A stretch of 31,101 bases of DNA from the NCBI GenBank assembly GCA_025201705.1, contig MU616936.1, positions 1 through 31,101 of the forward strand, in the 5' to 3' direction. The stretch is from Dissophora ornata. Taxonomy: Eukaryota > Mortierellomycota > Mortierellomycetes > Mortierellales > Mortierellaceae. The position numbers and the translations under genes were made by a program. Position 1 is the stretch's first letter, and every line of letters starts with the position of its first letter. Positions 1 to 10,900 of the stretch are shown in pieces. The notes beneath the pieces were generated by a model, which was given only the letters and a program-made list of their open reading frames with translations, made no database searches and was not told where the DNA came from.

Positions 1-113
1 ACAAGCTGGGTCGACTGACCCAGCAGAAAGGTAGCCAGGATCAGCTCCTCCCAAACCCTACAAGCCCTCCTTGACTGACCGGTAGCTGAGCTAGGATGCT
101 GCCCCAACATGCC

Positions 114-306
114 CATGAGTAGTGCCTCTGATGCTTCGCGTAGCAAGTGTGAGCGGACCTTCGGGGATGATGCTCTGCACCACACTTGTGAGGTATTCAA
201 CGTAGACCATGGCATGGTGTTCTCCATAGCGTTCTTGACATGACCATGAGTAGTGCCTCTGTTGCCTACCTCGTCGTGGGGGGTATTCACCGTAGACCAT
301 GGCATG
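114..306. repeat. Diverged two-copy direct repeat
   Basis: CATGAGTAGTGCCTCTG occurs at 114-130 and again at 245-261. A second block, GTATTCAMCGTAGACCATGGCATG, occurs at 193-216 and again at 283-306, with a single mismatch. The distance between blocks differs in the two copies (offsets of 131 and 90 bp), so one copy carries an insertion or deletion. This is a local duplication of unknown origin. Confidence 0.6.
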
Positions 307-912
307 CTTTTTTATTTGTTTCTTTATTATTTTGTTTTCCTTTTCTCTTTTCTCTTTATTATTTCTTCTTACTGCTGCCAGTTTGCCAACCCGGCTAGGA
401 GTAATCTTGGCCGGGTGGGTGTGAGGGTGGGCCAACAAAATCCGAGAAGCAAGCTGCATCCGACGACAGGGTAAGCCGCGATGTGGTCAGGCGAAATGGA
501 GAACAGGAGCTGTTTGATGCTAATCACCACTTTTTTTTTTTTTTTTTGTGCGAGCGATATCGTCCACCTGTCTGGTTCGACCGATTCAAGAATAATACCA
601 AGTGCCTGGCCTCCCATCGATCCATCCGATCACGATCGGCCCGACTAAGACTAGTCCTTGACTGACCATAGACACCTTCAATAAATCTCTTTTTGAATGA
701 AAGAACTCAGTCTTGCGCAAAAAAAAGAAAAAGGATAATCGAGGGTCTTGGGATATTTTCGTTGCCTTTGAGAATGTGGTACGCTGACAAGGGAACGCTA
801 GAAAAGTACACGCACATTCACGAAAACTACGCAATTGAACATGTTGCGTTAATGCGACTCTCGTTCACAAGCATTCCTTGCTCCTGGTCTGTGCATCCAT
901 CAAACGTCCAAA

Positions 913-1080
913 ATGCAGACTCTTGTTAGCGATTCTCACAACCGTTTGCTCCTGCACATTCAGCGCAGTGCATTTCGTGGACTGGGACATAGCGCTGCCT
1001 TTAGTAAACGTATTGTTGCACCTTGGACCAGTAGTTTGGAATTACCTGGCCATCGAAAGCTTCCAGAACACCCTCTTTGA
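913..1080 (+). CDS. Doubtful small ORF (55 aa)
   Basis: An ATG-started frame of 55 codons begins MQTLVSDSHNRLLLHIQRSA and ends in a TGA. Its N-terminus is basic and amphipathic, loosely like a mitochondrial presequence. The frame stays open upstream to about 853 without another ATG. It converges on ELP5 with about 150 bp between stops. I recognise no family, no intron signals clearly extend it, and it may be chance. It could also be the last exon of a gene whose start I cannot find. Confidence 0.15.
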   Translation: MQTLVSDSHNRLLLHIQRSAFRGLGHSAAFSKRIVAPWTSSLELPGHRKLPEHPL

Positions 1081-1208
1081 AGTCTTTGGGCGAGCATGAG
1101 TTGAGTCACACAAAATTAGCGGTAGATGCATGTCGTGGTTAAATCGTCGCAGCCTGTATACAACAAGAGGAATAAATGCGCCTCTGTCTACAGCCAAACG
1201 TCGTGATA

Positions 1209-1214
1209 TTTATT
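1209..1214 (-). terminator. Poly(A) signal of ELP5
   Basis: A canonical AATAAA on the minus strand begins 16 bp beyond the ELP5 stop codon. This is very close and implies a short 3' UTR. The call is by motif and position only. Confidence 0.4.
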
Positions 1215-1230
1215 ACAGTTGTGATAAAGT

Positions 1231-3046
1231 CTAGATGGTCAAGTCGTCATCTGGATCATCATCGTCAAAGTCATCTGCTGCATCTGGTTCGTAGTAGATG
1301 GCTCCTGTTGATTCTATTATGAAGAGCATCAAATGATGAGAATATGTTAGCCCTGTATGCCTTCAAGCTTGGGAACATTAAGACTTGTTCGGACCAGGCT
1401 GCACTTTGAGCTGAGGTGTACCTTGAGTCTTGAGGTACGGTAAAACTGTATCATTTTTCGCTCGTCTTTGCTCCTCCGTCAGGTTGAGATTGAAGGACAG
1501 ATTCGCTGCAGGATCCGACTATAAAAACATCCACAGATAAATCGTTAGGGCTAGCCTTAGGCTGAGATATTAATGACCGGACGCTATGGGATTATTCCTT
1601 ACTGTTTGCGACTCCTCCATATCCAGCTTTTCCAAGTCTGGCATATCGCCAACCACATCCCAGAGGGGCACGACTACCAAGTCTCCTGTGGGCGACCCCA
1701 AATGGTAAGCGTTGGTCTATATGAACAAAATAAGCGTTATATACAACTAAGCAAAACTACCCCTCAAATGACATACATCGGTTGAGAATCTGTAAATCAT
1801 AGTGTGCGATGACCTTTACCTCTCTTGCTACCTTCCCTGACTTTCGCTTGTGCTCGATTTCGCAAACTGCAGAGTCCCAAGCATTTCCATGGACAGTAAG
1901 GTAGGAAAACTCTTTAGCTGCTACTACCCCACGTCGCAAGTCCTCTTGGTCCTGTCGGATGGCTTCGCTGTTCTTTAGCGTGATCAAGGTAGTGGCGATG
2001 TGCGCAAGGCTAGTAGATGCATATGGATTCGATGCATCTGGGGACAAGCTATCCGCATCTGGAACATCTTCGTGGTGCACTGCGATAATCTTGGATGTGT
2101 CTGTGGCAGAACATGGCAAGGAAATACATCAGATGTATTATTCAGAATTTAGACAAACATGCCGACACTGAGTATACCGTGCTTGTTCCATGAAGAAATA
2201 AAGAAACAAACGCGTGGTTACCTGTCAATAATCCTGTGATCGATCGGATCAAATTGAAAGTATCCGGCACCGAAGCAATAAGGAACTGAGAGAGCGAATC
2301 AAAGTAGACGGTAAAATTGCAGTGCACTATGGTATAGTGGTATTAAAAGGTATAAGGCATGGCGAGTCAGCCGTGTTTTCTACGCTCAGAAGTGTGGAAT
2401 CAGAGGGATATTTCCGTGTGTCCTTACAGGAGGAGATGATGTCTGTGATAGTCTTGCTTGCCTTCCGGACGTTTCTGAGATTGATGGACACGATGCTGGC
2501 GGCGACTGGGGAATCTGAAAGCCGTTCCGAGTTTTCCTTCATCTCCAACAACGCAGGTTGGTATTCCTCAGTCCACCCAAGGGGATTTGAGTAGCAGTCT
2601 ACGATGGCGATACTGATATATTACAATGGCATCATGTGGTGAGATAGGAGAAGAAAACGTCGACGATGACATGCGGCATTGACCGGGCAGCGTGTATCCT
2701 GGAAAGACATGTCGCCCCTTACCGGCGCCCACCTTTGATCAGGCGCAAGAGACGATCAGGCGCTGTCTCTGCACAGACGAGGACAATGGCATGACTAGTA
2801 CCGAGACACGTGCGCATCAACGATATTACGAAATCGAATAAAAAAAATATAAAAAGTGAGATGCTGTCCATGGGAACAGGGTGATGGAGAACTTGCGGAC
2901 GAAAGGCGAGTGAATCCGTACTCTGCAGGGGTATTGCCGAGCATTTCCAGACCGAGAATCTGGCCTGACTGTTCGAGGGTGTCCTTTACAAGAATAAAGG
3001 GCGATGCCTCCTTTCCTGTAAGAATCTTTTCCAAGATAGGTGCCAT
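1231..3046 (-). CDS. ELP5: Elongator complex protein 5
   Basis: Elp5 belongs to the Elp4-5-6 ring of Elongator, which modifies wobble uridine 34 of tRNAs. Eight exons (minus strand) join in phase: 3046-2922, 2794-2723, 2612-2428, 2326-2222, 2100-1820, 1716-1603, 1518-1422, 1304-1231, giving 350 aa. The N-terminus MAPILEKILTGKEASPFILV matches the family opening (ligand-poor RecA-like fold). DCYSNPLGW and YFDSLSQFL correspond to the conserved central strands, and IIAVHHEDV to a further core strand. The C-terminus carries the diagnostic pair of motifs: FNLNLTEEQRRAK, then IYYEPDAADDFDDDDPDDDL just before the stop. The start ATG is the only one that opens this family N-terminus. AATAAA on the minus strand (1214-1209) follows the stop. 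It is divergent from RAD51C, with 323 bp between start codons. Confidence 0.93.
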
Positions 3047-3369
3047 TGCGTTGTGTTTTTGTAGCTTGGTTTGGATCTGCTTCCGCGGTGTGCTTTGCGT
3101 CGTCTCGTTGCCTTCTCGGTCGTTGTTCGAAGCTGGCTCTGTCGAATGAGGAAGAACGAAGAAGCGAACAAGGCAAAAACTTATTTGTGTGTGTTGCGCT
3201 GTGACTGCACCCTTTTGAAAGATGCCCACGGCTGTGATGGCGATCCAGAGATTGCACTCGCGTCCCGTCTTCTGACAAGGCAACAGCACGCACCTCACGG
3301 AAACCATTTCCTTATTGCCAGCGCAACGGAAGGAGTCGCATTACAACGTGAAGACGTGCATGACCCGGA
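3047..3369. promoter_or_regulatory. Shared ELP5/RAD51C divergent promoter region
   Basis: These 323 bp separate the ATGs of the divergent genes ELP5 (-) and RAD51C (+) and must hold both 5' UTRs and promoters. I see no TATAAA, CCAAT or ACGCGT element. Open frames crossing it (for example 2795-3307 minus) are extensions or shadows and carry no family signal. Confidence 0.55.
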
Positions 3370-5237
3370 ATGGCTGCCTCGCGACCTGCTGTCACACTCA
3401 GACTGTCAGCGAGTCTGAGGGAGAAGGTACTGCGGTCTGGCTACGGCACCGTGGAGGAACTCCGCGCTGCTCCCATCGGCGACCTTGCCTCAGGTATGTC
3501 GTGTCGATGGAACAGTGGATTAGTGATCTTGCAATGGACAGCTCTGCTCACACGGTCTCTCCATGCTCAATGATGCCGCTAGAGCTTAAACTGTCCACGG
3601 ATCAGATCCGTGAGCTGCAACACCAATTGCATCCTTCCTGTAAGTTTCACAAGCGAAGTGGCCCATGTGCCACGCGATTCACTAGCGCACGTGTTTTGCC
3701 TTTCTGAGAACTTTTTTTTTTTTTTTTGTTGGTGGCAATTGGAACTAGCTGTTTTGTGGGTGTCGTTTACTGCAGACCAGACGTTGGAGCACGAAAAGAA
3801 GTGGTCCCCTATCACTACCTCCAGCACAGCCATCGATGCTCTCTTCAGGGGTGGGCAAGGAATCCCTCCAGGAAAGATCACAGAGATATGTGGCCTGTCT
3901 GGATCGGGCAAGACTCAACTCGGGTACAGTTATCCATGTGTGCATCCCTCTACTCTCTTCGAGCTAAACGTTGTGATTTCTCGGCAGACTGGCGATGTCT
4001 GACTTCATGTCGCTATAACTTTTAGGCTTCAGCTCTGTATAAACGCGCAGATTCCATGCCCCAACGGTGCCGGAGGCACCTCGATATATGTGGGTAAGAA
4101 GCAGTAGATCCTACCTTGAATAATCACCAAAACTATGCAGATGTTCGGATGGTCACGCCTAAACTACCCTAATGCATTCGGCCATTCGACCATACGACCA
4201 TATCTTGTACTTAGACACCGAGGGGAGCTTTGTGGCCAGAAGGGTCGCGCAAATGGCCATGTCCTGCTCCGATAAACTCAGTGGAGTGGAGGACAGTACA
4301 GGTACTGTCTCTATCTTACATCTGTGGGACTGGATCAAATTGACACCTTCGTACACGAACGATCGACTTAGGTTTCTGTGTCACATCGCTAGGCTCTGGG
4401 ACTACCATGGATGCTGAAAGTATCATGCAAGGAATACAATACTGTCGGGTTCATAGCCCTGTCGAGCTTATTGCCATGATTAGAGCTCTTGACGGAATCG
4501 TGCAAGCGCACCCCAAGGTACGCACTTGCGCGGGAATCGCGCGTTGGACTAGTGCTCTACGGCACTTGTGATTCAAAACATCTTAAAATTAACCTCTATT
4601 TGCCCTTTTACTTTTACTCTCCTCGGCTCCGGCATACGGTAGACAAAGTTGATCGTTGTAGACTCGATCTCTTTCTTATTTCGATCAAACTTCAGCGACA
4701 TGAACTTGCGGACGAAACTTGTAGCCAATGTGGGCAGGCAGCTTGCTGCCTTGGCACGTGAATATGACGTCGCGGTATGCACTGAAATCAGCTTCGTGGC
4801 TAGCAGCACATCCAGGGAGCCTTTTTTTTTTTTTTTTTCTCGCGTCTTACTCTTTTGTATGAACAAAATAGGTTTTGGTCATCAATCAAATGACAACCAA
4901 GATAGAATCTCTTAATTCAAGGGCGCAACGGAGCAGCGAGCATCTTTCTGGGAAAGTCCAACCAGCCTTGGGCGAAACATGGGCGAACATCTGCACTCAC
5001 CGTATCCGGCTCTATAGTCATATGGATGGACGAAGGAGCGCCAGGCTGTTCAAGTCACCGACGACTCAGGAGCAAACTGTGTCATTCCAAATTGTCGGTG
5101 GTGGCATATCGGATGTTGATGACACGTCGCTTCATGTTCCAGGAAGCCCAGCGGATGGCGACATGGGCTTTGGCTTTGATCCGGCAGAGGCGCTCTTCTG
5201 GGAGGGCATTTCATGGAAGCTGGGACAAGTCACATGA
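3370..5237 (+). CDS. RAD51C: DNA repair protein RAD51 homologue 3 (RAD51C type)
   Basis: This RecA-family ATPase paralogue assists Rad51 filament assembly in homologous recombination. Eight exons join in phase: 3370-3493, 3583-3639, 3776-3923, 4026-4093, 4215-4301, 4393-4517, 4643-4774, 4872-5237, giving 368 aa, close to the roughly 376 aa of vertebrate RAD51C. An N-terminal helix-hairpin-helix-like segment (VLRSGYGTVEELRAAPIGDL) precedes the ATPase core. Walker A is GLSGSGKTQL with GSGKT at residues 103-107. Next come IYVDTEGSF, then Walker B LIVVDSISFLFR with Asp210. VLVINQMTTKI and ALGETW match RAD51C rather than Rad51 or Dmc1. The exon 5 acceptor at TTAG/4215 was chosen because it restores the DTEGSF motif; the earlier AG at 4140 leads to a stop. 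The stop lies only 74 bp before USE1. Confidence 0.92.
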
Positions 5238-5311
5238 CCATGGAACCATAATTTAACGTGTCAAAAACTCGAAATGCATTTCATTCCATTTCAACCTCAA
5301 ACTTGTAAAGC

Positions 5312-6835
5312 ATGCCGTCCGCCAATATTCCACCCATGGCCACATCATCGCCCTCAGCTTTGGAGGTCAACTTGCGTCGTCTGATGGCAAAGTGCGATGC
5401 CAAAGTTAGAAGTTCAGACAAGATTCTTCAGGGGTCAGACAGAACTAAATACGCACTGGTAATACAGAGTGGATGCTAATAGTCAGGGGCAGGCACAGCG
5501 ATATGCTAATGTACTTCAATTTAACCATTTTACGCCTCGCATTGCTGTCTCTTGGTTCAAGAATATCAAAGTGATGAACGAGATGTTGACTGACTTGGAG
5601 GAAGAACTCACGAGGAAGTATGGGGAAACTACCGTAGTTGTTAAGAGATAAAGCGTTCTGAGTCGCTAATGTGCAACTAACGCTTAGTTGCTGGCCTATT
5701 TATACGTCAGTGGCAAAGTAGATACGGCAGCCTTAAAAGAATATGCGGGGAAGATCGACTCTTTAGCAAGCGTGATAGAAGGACAGACACTGGTATGGAG
5801 CCTGCGACTTTGAACACATGTCTTTATATTATCATACCTGTTATTGCTACCGCAACTGGGCTTTGGTTAGTACAGCGATCAGCTAACGATCACACACACT
5901 CATCATCTAGGCAGCACCGATCAACAAGAGCTTGGTACAAGCGCGAATGGTCGCACCCGTACCACAGACTACGGGTAGGATGGCTGATGTTTTCGGAACA
6001 GCCCCAAGGAGGACACCGCAGACAGATTCCGATCCGAAACGCGAACTGTTTCAGGCAAGAGTTACTTCCAATATTGAACACGATACTCAACGTTTCTGCA
6101 GATGACTAGGTGGCGCTAACGCTCGATCAAACTTCCATCCTTGACCTCGCAGGACCACGCAGATCGTCCTGGGAAAGGAGCTGAATACCCGTCCTTAACT
6201 AAGGCGGACGATTTATCAGGACTCCGGGAGCGGAGGTACTTTCAGCTTAGATGGACGACTCTGACAGACCACATAAGTCTGTTTCCTGCGAGGACGCGTT
6301 TTTGTTGCTAAAAAAATAGCCTTCTTTTTCGCGCAATACAATAGATCGGGGAGGGATGAGAGCAACAATAGACCTAGCGGTTTAAGGACAGCAGACTCTG
6401 GGGTTGTAGCGACTGACCAGAGACAGGTCGAGGCGGCTCTTCAGAATGACCGAGCCCAAAGAGAGGAGATGGAAGCCGGACTTTCACTGCTCATGCAGCA
6501 GCTTCGCCACAACGCCATGTCCATCCAACAGACCCTCGTGGACGAACAGAAATCTGGGGTAGGTCATCGTCTTTTTCATACTGTCTTCTGGCGTCGTATT
6601 GTGTACAGCGTTGTACCAACTAACCCTGCCTTTGTGTAACACCTGTCTCATTCAACAGCTGCTTGACGACGCAGATCAAGCGTTGGATAATAATATCTCA
6701 AGACTCGGCAAGGAGCGGACGCGACTGGAGCTGTACTCGAAACAGAGTCGAAAGACAAAGTGGATGATTTGGGGCGTCGTTCTGGGCGTCAGCCTCGTCT
6801 TTGTGATTATGTTTTTTGTCATCCGCATCTTTTAA
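5312..6835 (+). CDS. USE1: Use1-type vesicle transport SNARE
   Basis: Use1 is the tail-anchored ER SNARE that acts with Sec20, Ufe1 and Sec22 in Golgi-to-ER retrograde fusion. Seven exons are proposed: 5312-5458, 5562-5633, 5688-5792, 5911-6054, 6153-6235, 6345-6558, 6659-6835, giving 313 aa. The N-terminus SALEVNLRRLMAKCDAK and the helix TAALKEYAGKIDSL match the Use1 N-terminal region. The last two exons supply the SNARE helix, including LLDDADQALDNNISRLGKER, and one C-terminal membrane segment (about residues 290-311) ending VIRIF, the typical Use1 tail anchor. The intron after 6054 appears to use a GC donor (CAG/GCAAGA), so that junction is the least certain; a GT donor (AGA/GTTACT) six bases on is the alternative. 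It follows RAD51C in tandem and converges on the GNAT gene with 66 bp between stops. Confidence 0.85.
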
Positions 6836-6849
6836 TTGCAATATCGAAA

Positions 6850-6855
6850 TAATAA
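6850..6855 (+). terminator. Poly(A) signal of USE1
   Basis: AATAAA lies 15 bp after the USE1 stop, inside the 66 bp separating USE1 from the convergent GNAT gene. The two transcripts must therefore end very close together or overlap at their 3' ends. The call is by motif and position. Confidence 0.45.
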
Positions 6856-6901
6856 AATTCAGTTTCTCTCTAGGCTGGTGCGGTATGTGTAAAGTCCTCA
6901 C

Positions 6902-7625
6902 TCAGAGCGCGAACCTCAGCACAGAAAAGTGGATGTTGTCCTGCAGGGTCTTTGTGGAATCTGGGTATGGGGCCTTTTCTCCATAATCAACAAATCCAAG
7001 GCGCTTATACCAATCCGACAGCTCTGGGCGCTGGTAGAGCACATAGACCGCAGCCTGCTTCCGACCCATATTCTCCTTGGCGTAGCGCAGTCCTGTGTCA
7101 AGGAGTTTGCGGCCAACACCCCTTGACTGCTGCCGAGGATCGACGGACAGGAGGCTGAGAAAAACCTGCATTTCCTTTGGTAGGGTTTCTGTGTAGGTGG
7201 ACGAATAGTCTTGCCTTTCGTAGCTGCCTAAATCCGGGTAAGATTCCGCAGGGTCGAGCTGCAACGTGCCCAGGGGCTGGCCAGTCTCAGAGTCCAAAGC
7301 CAGTAGCAATGGGTTGACCTTATCGTTCAAAACATCCTTGACGCCTTCTTTTGAAATACGCTCTTCCTTGATAAGATGCGACTCGTGGGTCCAGCTGGCA
7401 TCTAACATGAGAGTCTTTTTAGTGGAGCAGCCGTGGATGAGGACAATGGTGCTTGACGCCTGTACACATGCACTGCGCAGACAGGGTGACCGTACCTGAG
7501 CGGTAAGCAGAATTGACGATGCGATGTATCTCGTCGACATGTTTGATATCTTCCTCTGGCTCGGCCAGCCTGATTATCACTGCGGCAGCGCGCTGTGGCT
7601 CTGAAAGAGGAGATGGCAGCGACAT
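6902..7625 (-). CDS. GNAT-family N-acetyltransferase
   Basis: This is a predicted acetyl-CoA-dependent acyltransferase with unknown acceptor. Two exons join in phase 1: 7625-7496 and 7401-6902, giving 209 aa. The N-terminal strand and helix (VIIRLAEPEEDIKHVDEIHR, then IVNSAYRSD) are typical of fungal GNATs. The acetyl-CoA loop, motif A, is VDPRQQSRGVGRKLLDTG, with the R/Q-x-x-G-x-G signature intact. The C-terminal motif B region is VYVLYQRPELSDWYKRLGF. The start is the ATG in TTCGCCATGTCG; upstream codons in frame are open but lack an ATG, so a longer protein is unlikely. The substrate could be a polyamine, an amino acid or a protein N-terminus and cannot be read from sequence. It lies tandem and downstream of MET10 on the same strand, but nothing links it to sulfur metabolism. 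Confidence 0.85.
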
Positions 7626-7913
7626 GGCGAAAGATGAGCGAGAAGGAGAAATGGGGATGAGGGACAAGAATGAGAAGCAACTCTTGCCGCCTATTTACTG
7701 GGGAGCAAAAAGTTAAATTCTTTCAACCCCACATTCTAACAAAAATATATTCTCCAAAGAGAAATAACCGGGGATGGTGCAGAAACAAAATGCTTTATCT
7801 GTGTCGCGAGGATGTGGGTAACAAACAGACTACCAATGCAGGGGGATGAATGATTATGAAAAAAAAGTGGATCTAAAAGCTACATCTACAACTACATCTA
7901 CATCTTCCATGGC

Positions 7914-10900
7914 TTAGTACACCTCCAGAACGTAACGCTCTTCCTCCTTGAGCTTGTTCACGATACGGTTGGCATCAACAGCAGCGCACGCCTCTCCATC
8001 CATGAAACTCTGCACAATCGCGTCCTTGACATCTCCTGCGGGCCACGTGGGTCCGCAGAGGTAAAAGTGGCCGCTCAGCTGGCTGTCGAGCAGGTACTTG
8101 TGCAACAACTTGCCGTCCTCGTTCATCTTGTTCTGGATATAAACCTTCTCCTTCTGGTCGCGGGAGAAGGCCAGGCGCAAGTGCGTCAGAAGGCCGTCGG
8201 CGTGGTAGGCCTCAAGCTCCTCGCCGTAGAGGTACTCGTTGGCACGGTTACGAGATCCAAAGTACAGGATCATGGGTCCGACGTCAATGCCCTGGGCCTT
8301 TTGCCAGGCGCGCTCCTGGATAAAGGCGCGGAAAGGAGCCATACCTGTTCCGAGACCTGCCATGATAACGGGCTGGTGAGGGGATGGAGGCAACGTCATG
8401 ACCGAGGGCTTGATCGACACCGTCACCTTAGCACCCACACCCAGCGAGGTCAAGTAGCGCGTGCACTGTCCAAAGCGAGCCTTGCCCGAAGGTGAGACCC
8501 ACTCCACAGCCACAATCAGCAGATGGACAGAGTTGGGGTGAGCCTTTTGGGAGGACGCGATCGAGTAGTGACGGGGCTTGATAGCCGGCAACATGTTGAT
8601 GAGCTGGGGAATAGTGGGGTGAGCGGAAGGGAACTCGCGCAGGATGTCAGCGTGCGTCAGAGTCTCATCCACACGATCCTTGAACTCGTTAGCTCCCTCT
8701 GCCGAGATCAGATGCGACAGACGCTCCTTCTCTGTCGCGTTGGTCGCATACGGAATCAGATCGGCATAGAATCGCTTCGATGGGCGACCAAAGAGATCCA
8801 AGCTCTGCTGCAAGATCTGGAACAAGGTGTTCGTCTGGTGGCGGGGCTGGGTGCCTTCAGGAGCGTTCTTTGGCAACGCGCGAGGCACGACCACAACTGT
8901 CTCGGGCTTCTCTCCATAAAACTCGATAAAGTCGATGACCTCCTGAGTGTCGTTCCAGCCGTGAATTCCAAGAGCATCACCGATCTCGTACTTCAATCCA
9001 GTGTCAGTAGTGTCGAACTCCAAATGGAACACGTTGCGATCGTACGTGCTTGGGGTGAGGCGGCGATTCTCCGAGATGGTGACCAGGTATTCGTGACCCT
9101 CATCCGAGAGCGACTTCTTGGTGTCATACGCCTCCGAGAACAAGAGTTGCCAGGCGGCCTTGTGCCAGTTGGAGGTTTTTCCAAGAGCAACCTCGCTTTC
9201 TTCTACGTTCTCGACGTCGGCGTTAACAGGAGCACCGCTAAACGCGTTGACAGTGGTGCGGACTGTAGGCAAAACGTTCTTGGGAAGAGCCAAGGCGGCC
9301 TGATCGGCTTCACCAAGCTCGATCGACAGCCAGTTGGGATTCTGAGGTACCTCAATCACCTCCTTGTCAACGCGGTCCACCAAAGTCGAGATCAAGTCCT
9401 TGAGCAACTTGCTGTTCGAGGTTTCATACTGGCGTTCGATCTCACCAAAGGCAGCGTCACGCAGGCTAGAAGAGTGAGTCTTCAGGAAGGTGATCTGTCC
9501 GAGCAGTGTCTTTCCAGCTCCGGAGAGACCGAGTTCCTTGCTGACGTGAGCGAGGTCGATCAAAAGGACTTGGATCTCCTTGGCTCCCAGAGCAACTCGG
9601 AAAGCTGCAGAAGTCTTTGCTTCCAACTCTTCGACGCTCCATGGGGCGTTAAGCAGGAGAACCGCTCCGTGCTTCAACGAGGCAACGACGTTGTATTCTG
9701 ACAGCACAGCAACGTCCTGGACCAGCGCGTAATCGGCCAAGGCAGACTCTGCAAACTCGGCAGTGTGCGACTTTGTGAATTGAAGACGGGTCTCGATAAC
9801 AGTGCTATGGCGATAAGAGTTGACTCTAGAGCTGTGGTGGATGCGCTGACCATGAGCAGACTGGAAATGCTTAGCAACGTGTGCCGAGACAGCGGCCGAG
9901 GATTCGGTCTCCCAGAAGATAACCTGGCTCACATCCTCCTGGACGTGCTCCGTGTCTGCGACGATGGTGGACAGATCCAACTTGCCGTTGGAGCCAGTGG
10001 CCTGGCTAACGAGGGCCTTGAGCCAGCCCTGAGAAAGAGAAGAGCCGTGAAGACCGTACTTAGCATCAACCACGGTAGGACGCGCTCCGGTCCAGAGGTT
10101 AAACGAGGCCGAGACGTCCAAGAAGATGGGGCCGTGTGCAGCGGTGCTAGCGACAGGTTCAACAACAACAACCTTCTTGGTCGAGCTGGGAATGGCCTTC
10201 AAAAAGTGGGAGAATGACCATGGTCGGTAAAGGCGAATGTTCAGAACTCCAACCTAGTATCAAGAAATGAAATGTCAGATGGCCCTAGTTAATAAAAGCA
10301 GACACATTTGATCCCATACAGTGCATGTACTCCTGTTCCTGTGGCAATGACATACCTTCTCACCGAGGTTTCTGGCAAAATTGTAGGCAGGGCCAAAGAC
10401 GACAACCACCGTCTCAGCATCTTTAGGGCCAGTGTATTCAAACGCCTGGTAGCGACGACCAAGAAGAGTAGCAGCTCGCTCGAAAATACCTTCGATACCC
10501 GAGACAAGAGACTCTTCGTCGTGTCCGAGGGCCGACTTGCTGTGCTCGCTCTTGATGAAAGCAGCAACATCCTCATCCTTGACAGTTTTGATGGCCTCGA
10601 CCTGCTGGCTCGTCTGCACTCCATCCAAGACATGGATGACTGACTGGCTAGTTCCCGAAGCGACGGCGTGGGCGAGAATGGAAACGTCGTAAGCCTCCTG
10701 GACAGAGTTGGAGGTAACGTACAGGAGGCCAGTCTCCCTAGCAACAAGCACATCTGAATAATCTCCGCGAAGCACATTCAAATCAGCATCAACAGACTCT
10801 GCTGCAACGTGAAAGACGACAGGTTTGCTGGATTGGGCAATCTGGTACAAGTTGGGAACCATGTTGACAATGGCAGCTGAGGATGCCAAGGTCGCAAGGG

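Larger units (their letters stand above)
1..1230. other. Left-edge intergenic region, no convincing gene
   Basis: No long open frame here has gene-like character. Visible features are a short perfect inverted repeat at 6-23 (7-bp arms, 4-nt loop), an imperfect duplicated unit at 114-306, a run of 17 T at 531-547, and a repeated CCTTGACTGACC at about 71 and 657. The doubtful small ORF at 913-1080 is listed separately. The right end is the 3' flank of ELP5. The duplicated and palindromic sequence could be a worn transposon end, but no transposase or clear terminal repeat is visible. Confidence 0.5.

Noticed and set aside
531..547. T-runs (also at 3712-3727 and 4822-4838) as terminators or Pol III signals
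   Set aside because: Two of the three lie inside RAD51C introns and no tRNA or other Pol III gene precedes any of them; they look like simple-sequence runs.
2795..3307. 170-codon minus frame as a longer ELP5
   Set aside because: It reads through ELP5 intron 1 and into the shared promoter; the family N-terminus begins at the ATG at 3046 and the 3' part is intron sequence.
4094..4214. RAD51C looked broken by an in-frame stop after an AG at 4140
   Set aside because: Moving the acceptor to TTAG at 4213-4214 removes the stop and restores the family motif VDTEGSF in phase, so the gene appears intact.
8523..9701. 392-codon plus-strand open frame
   Set aside because: It lies wholly antisense to the MET10 flavoprotein exon, whose family motifs are unambiguous; the frame shows no motif and reflects codon bias of the real gene.
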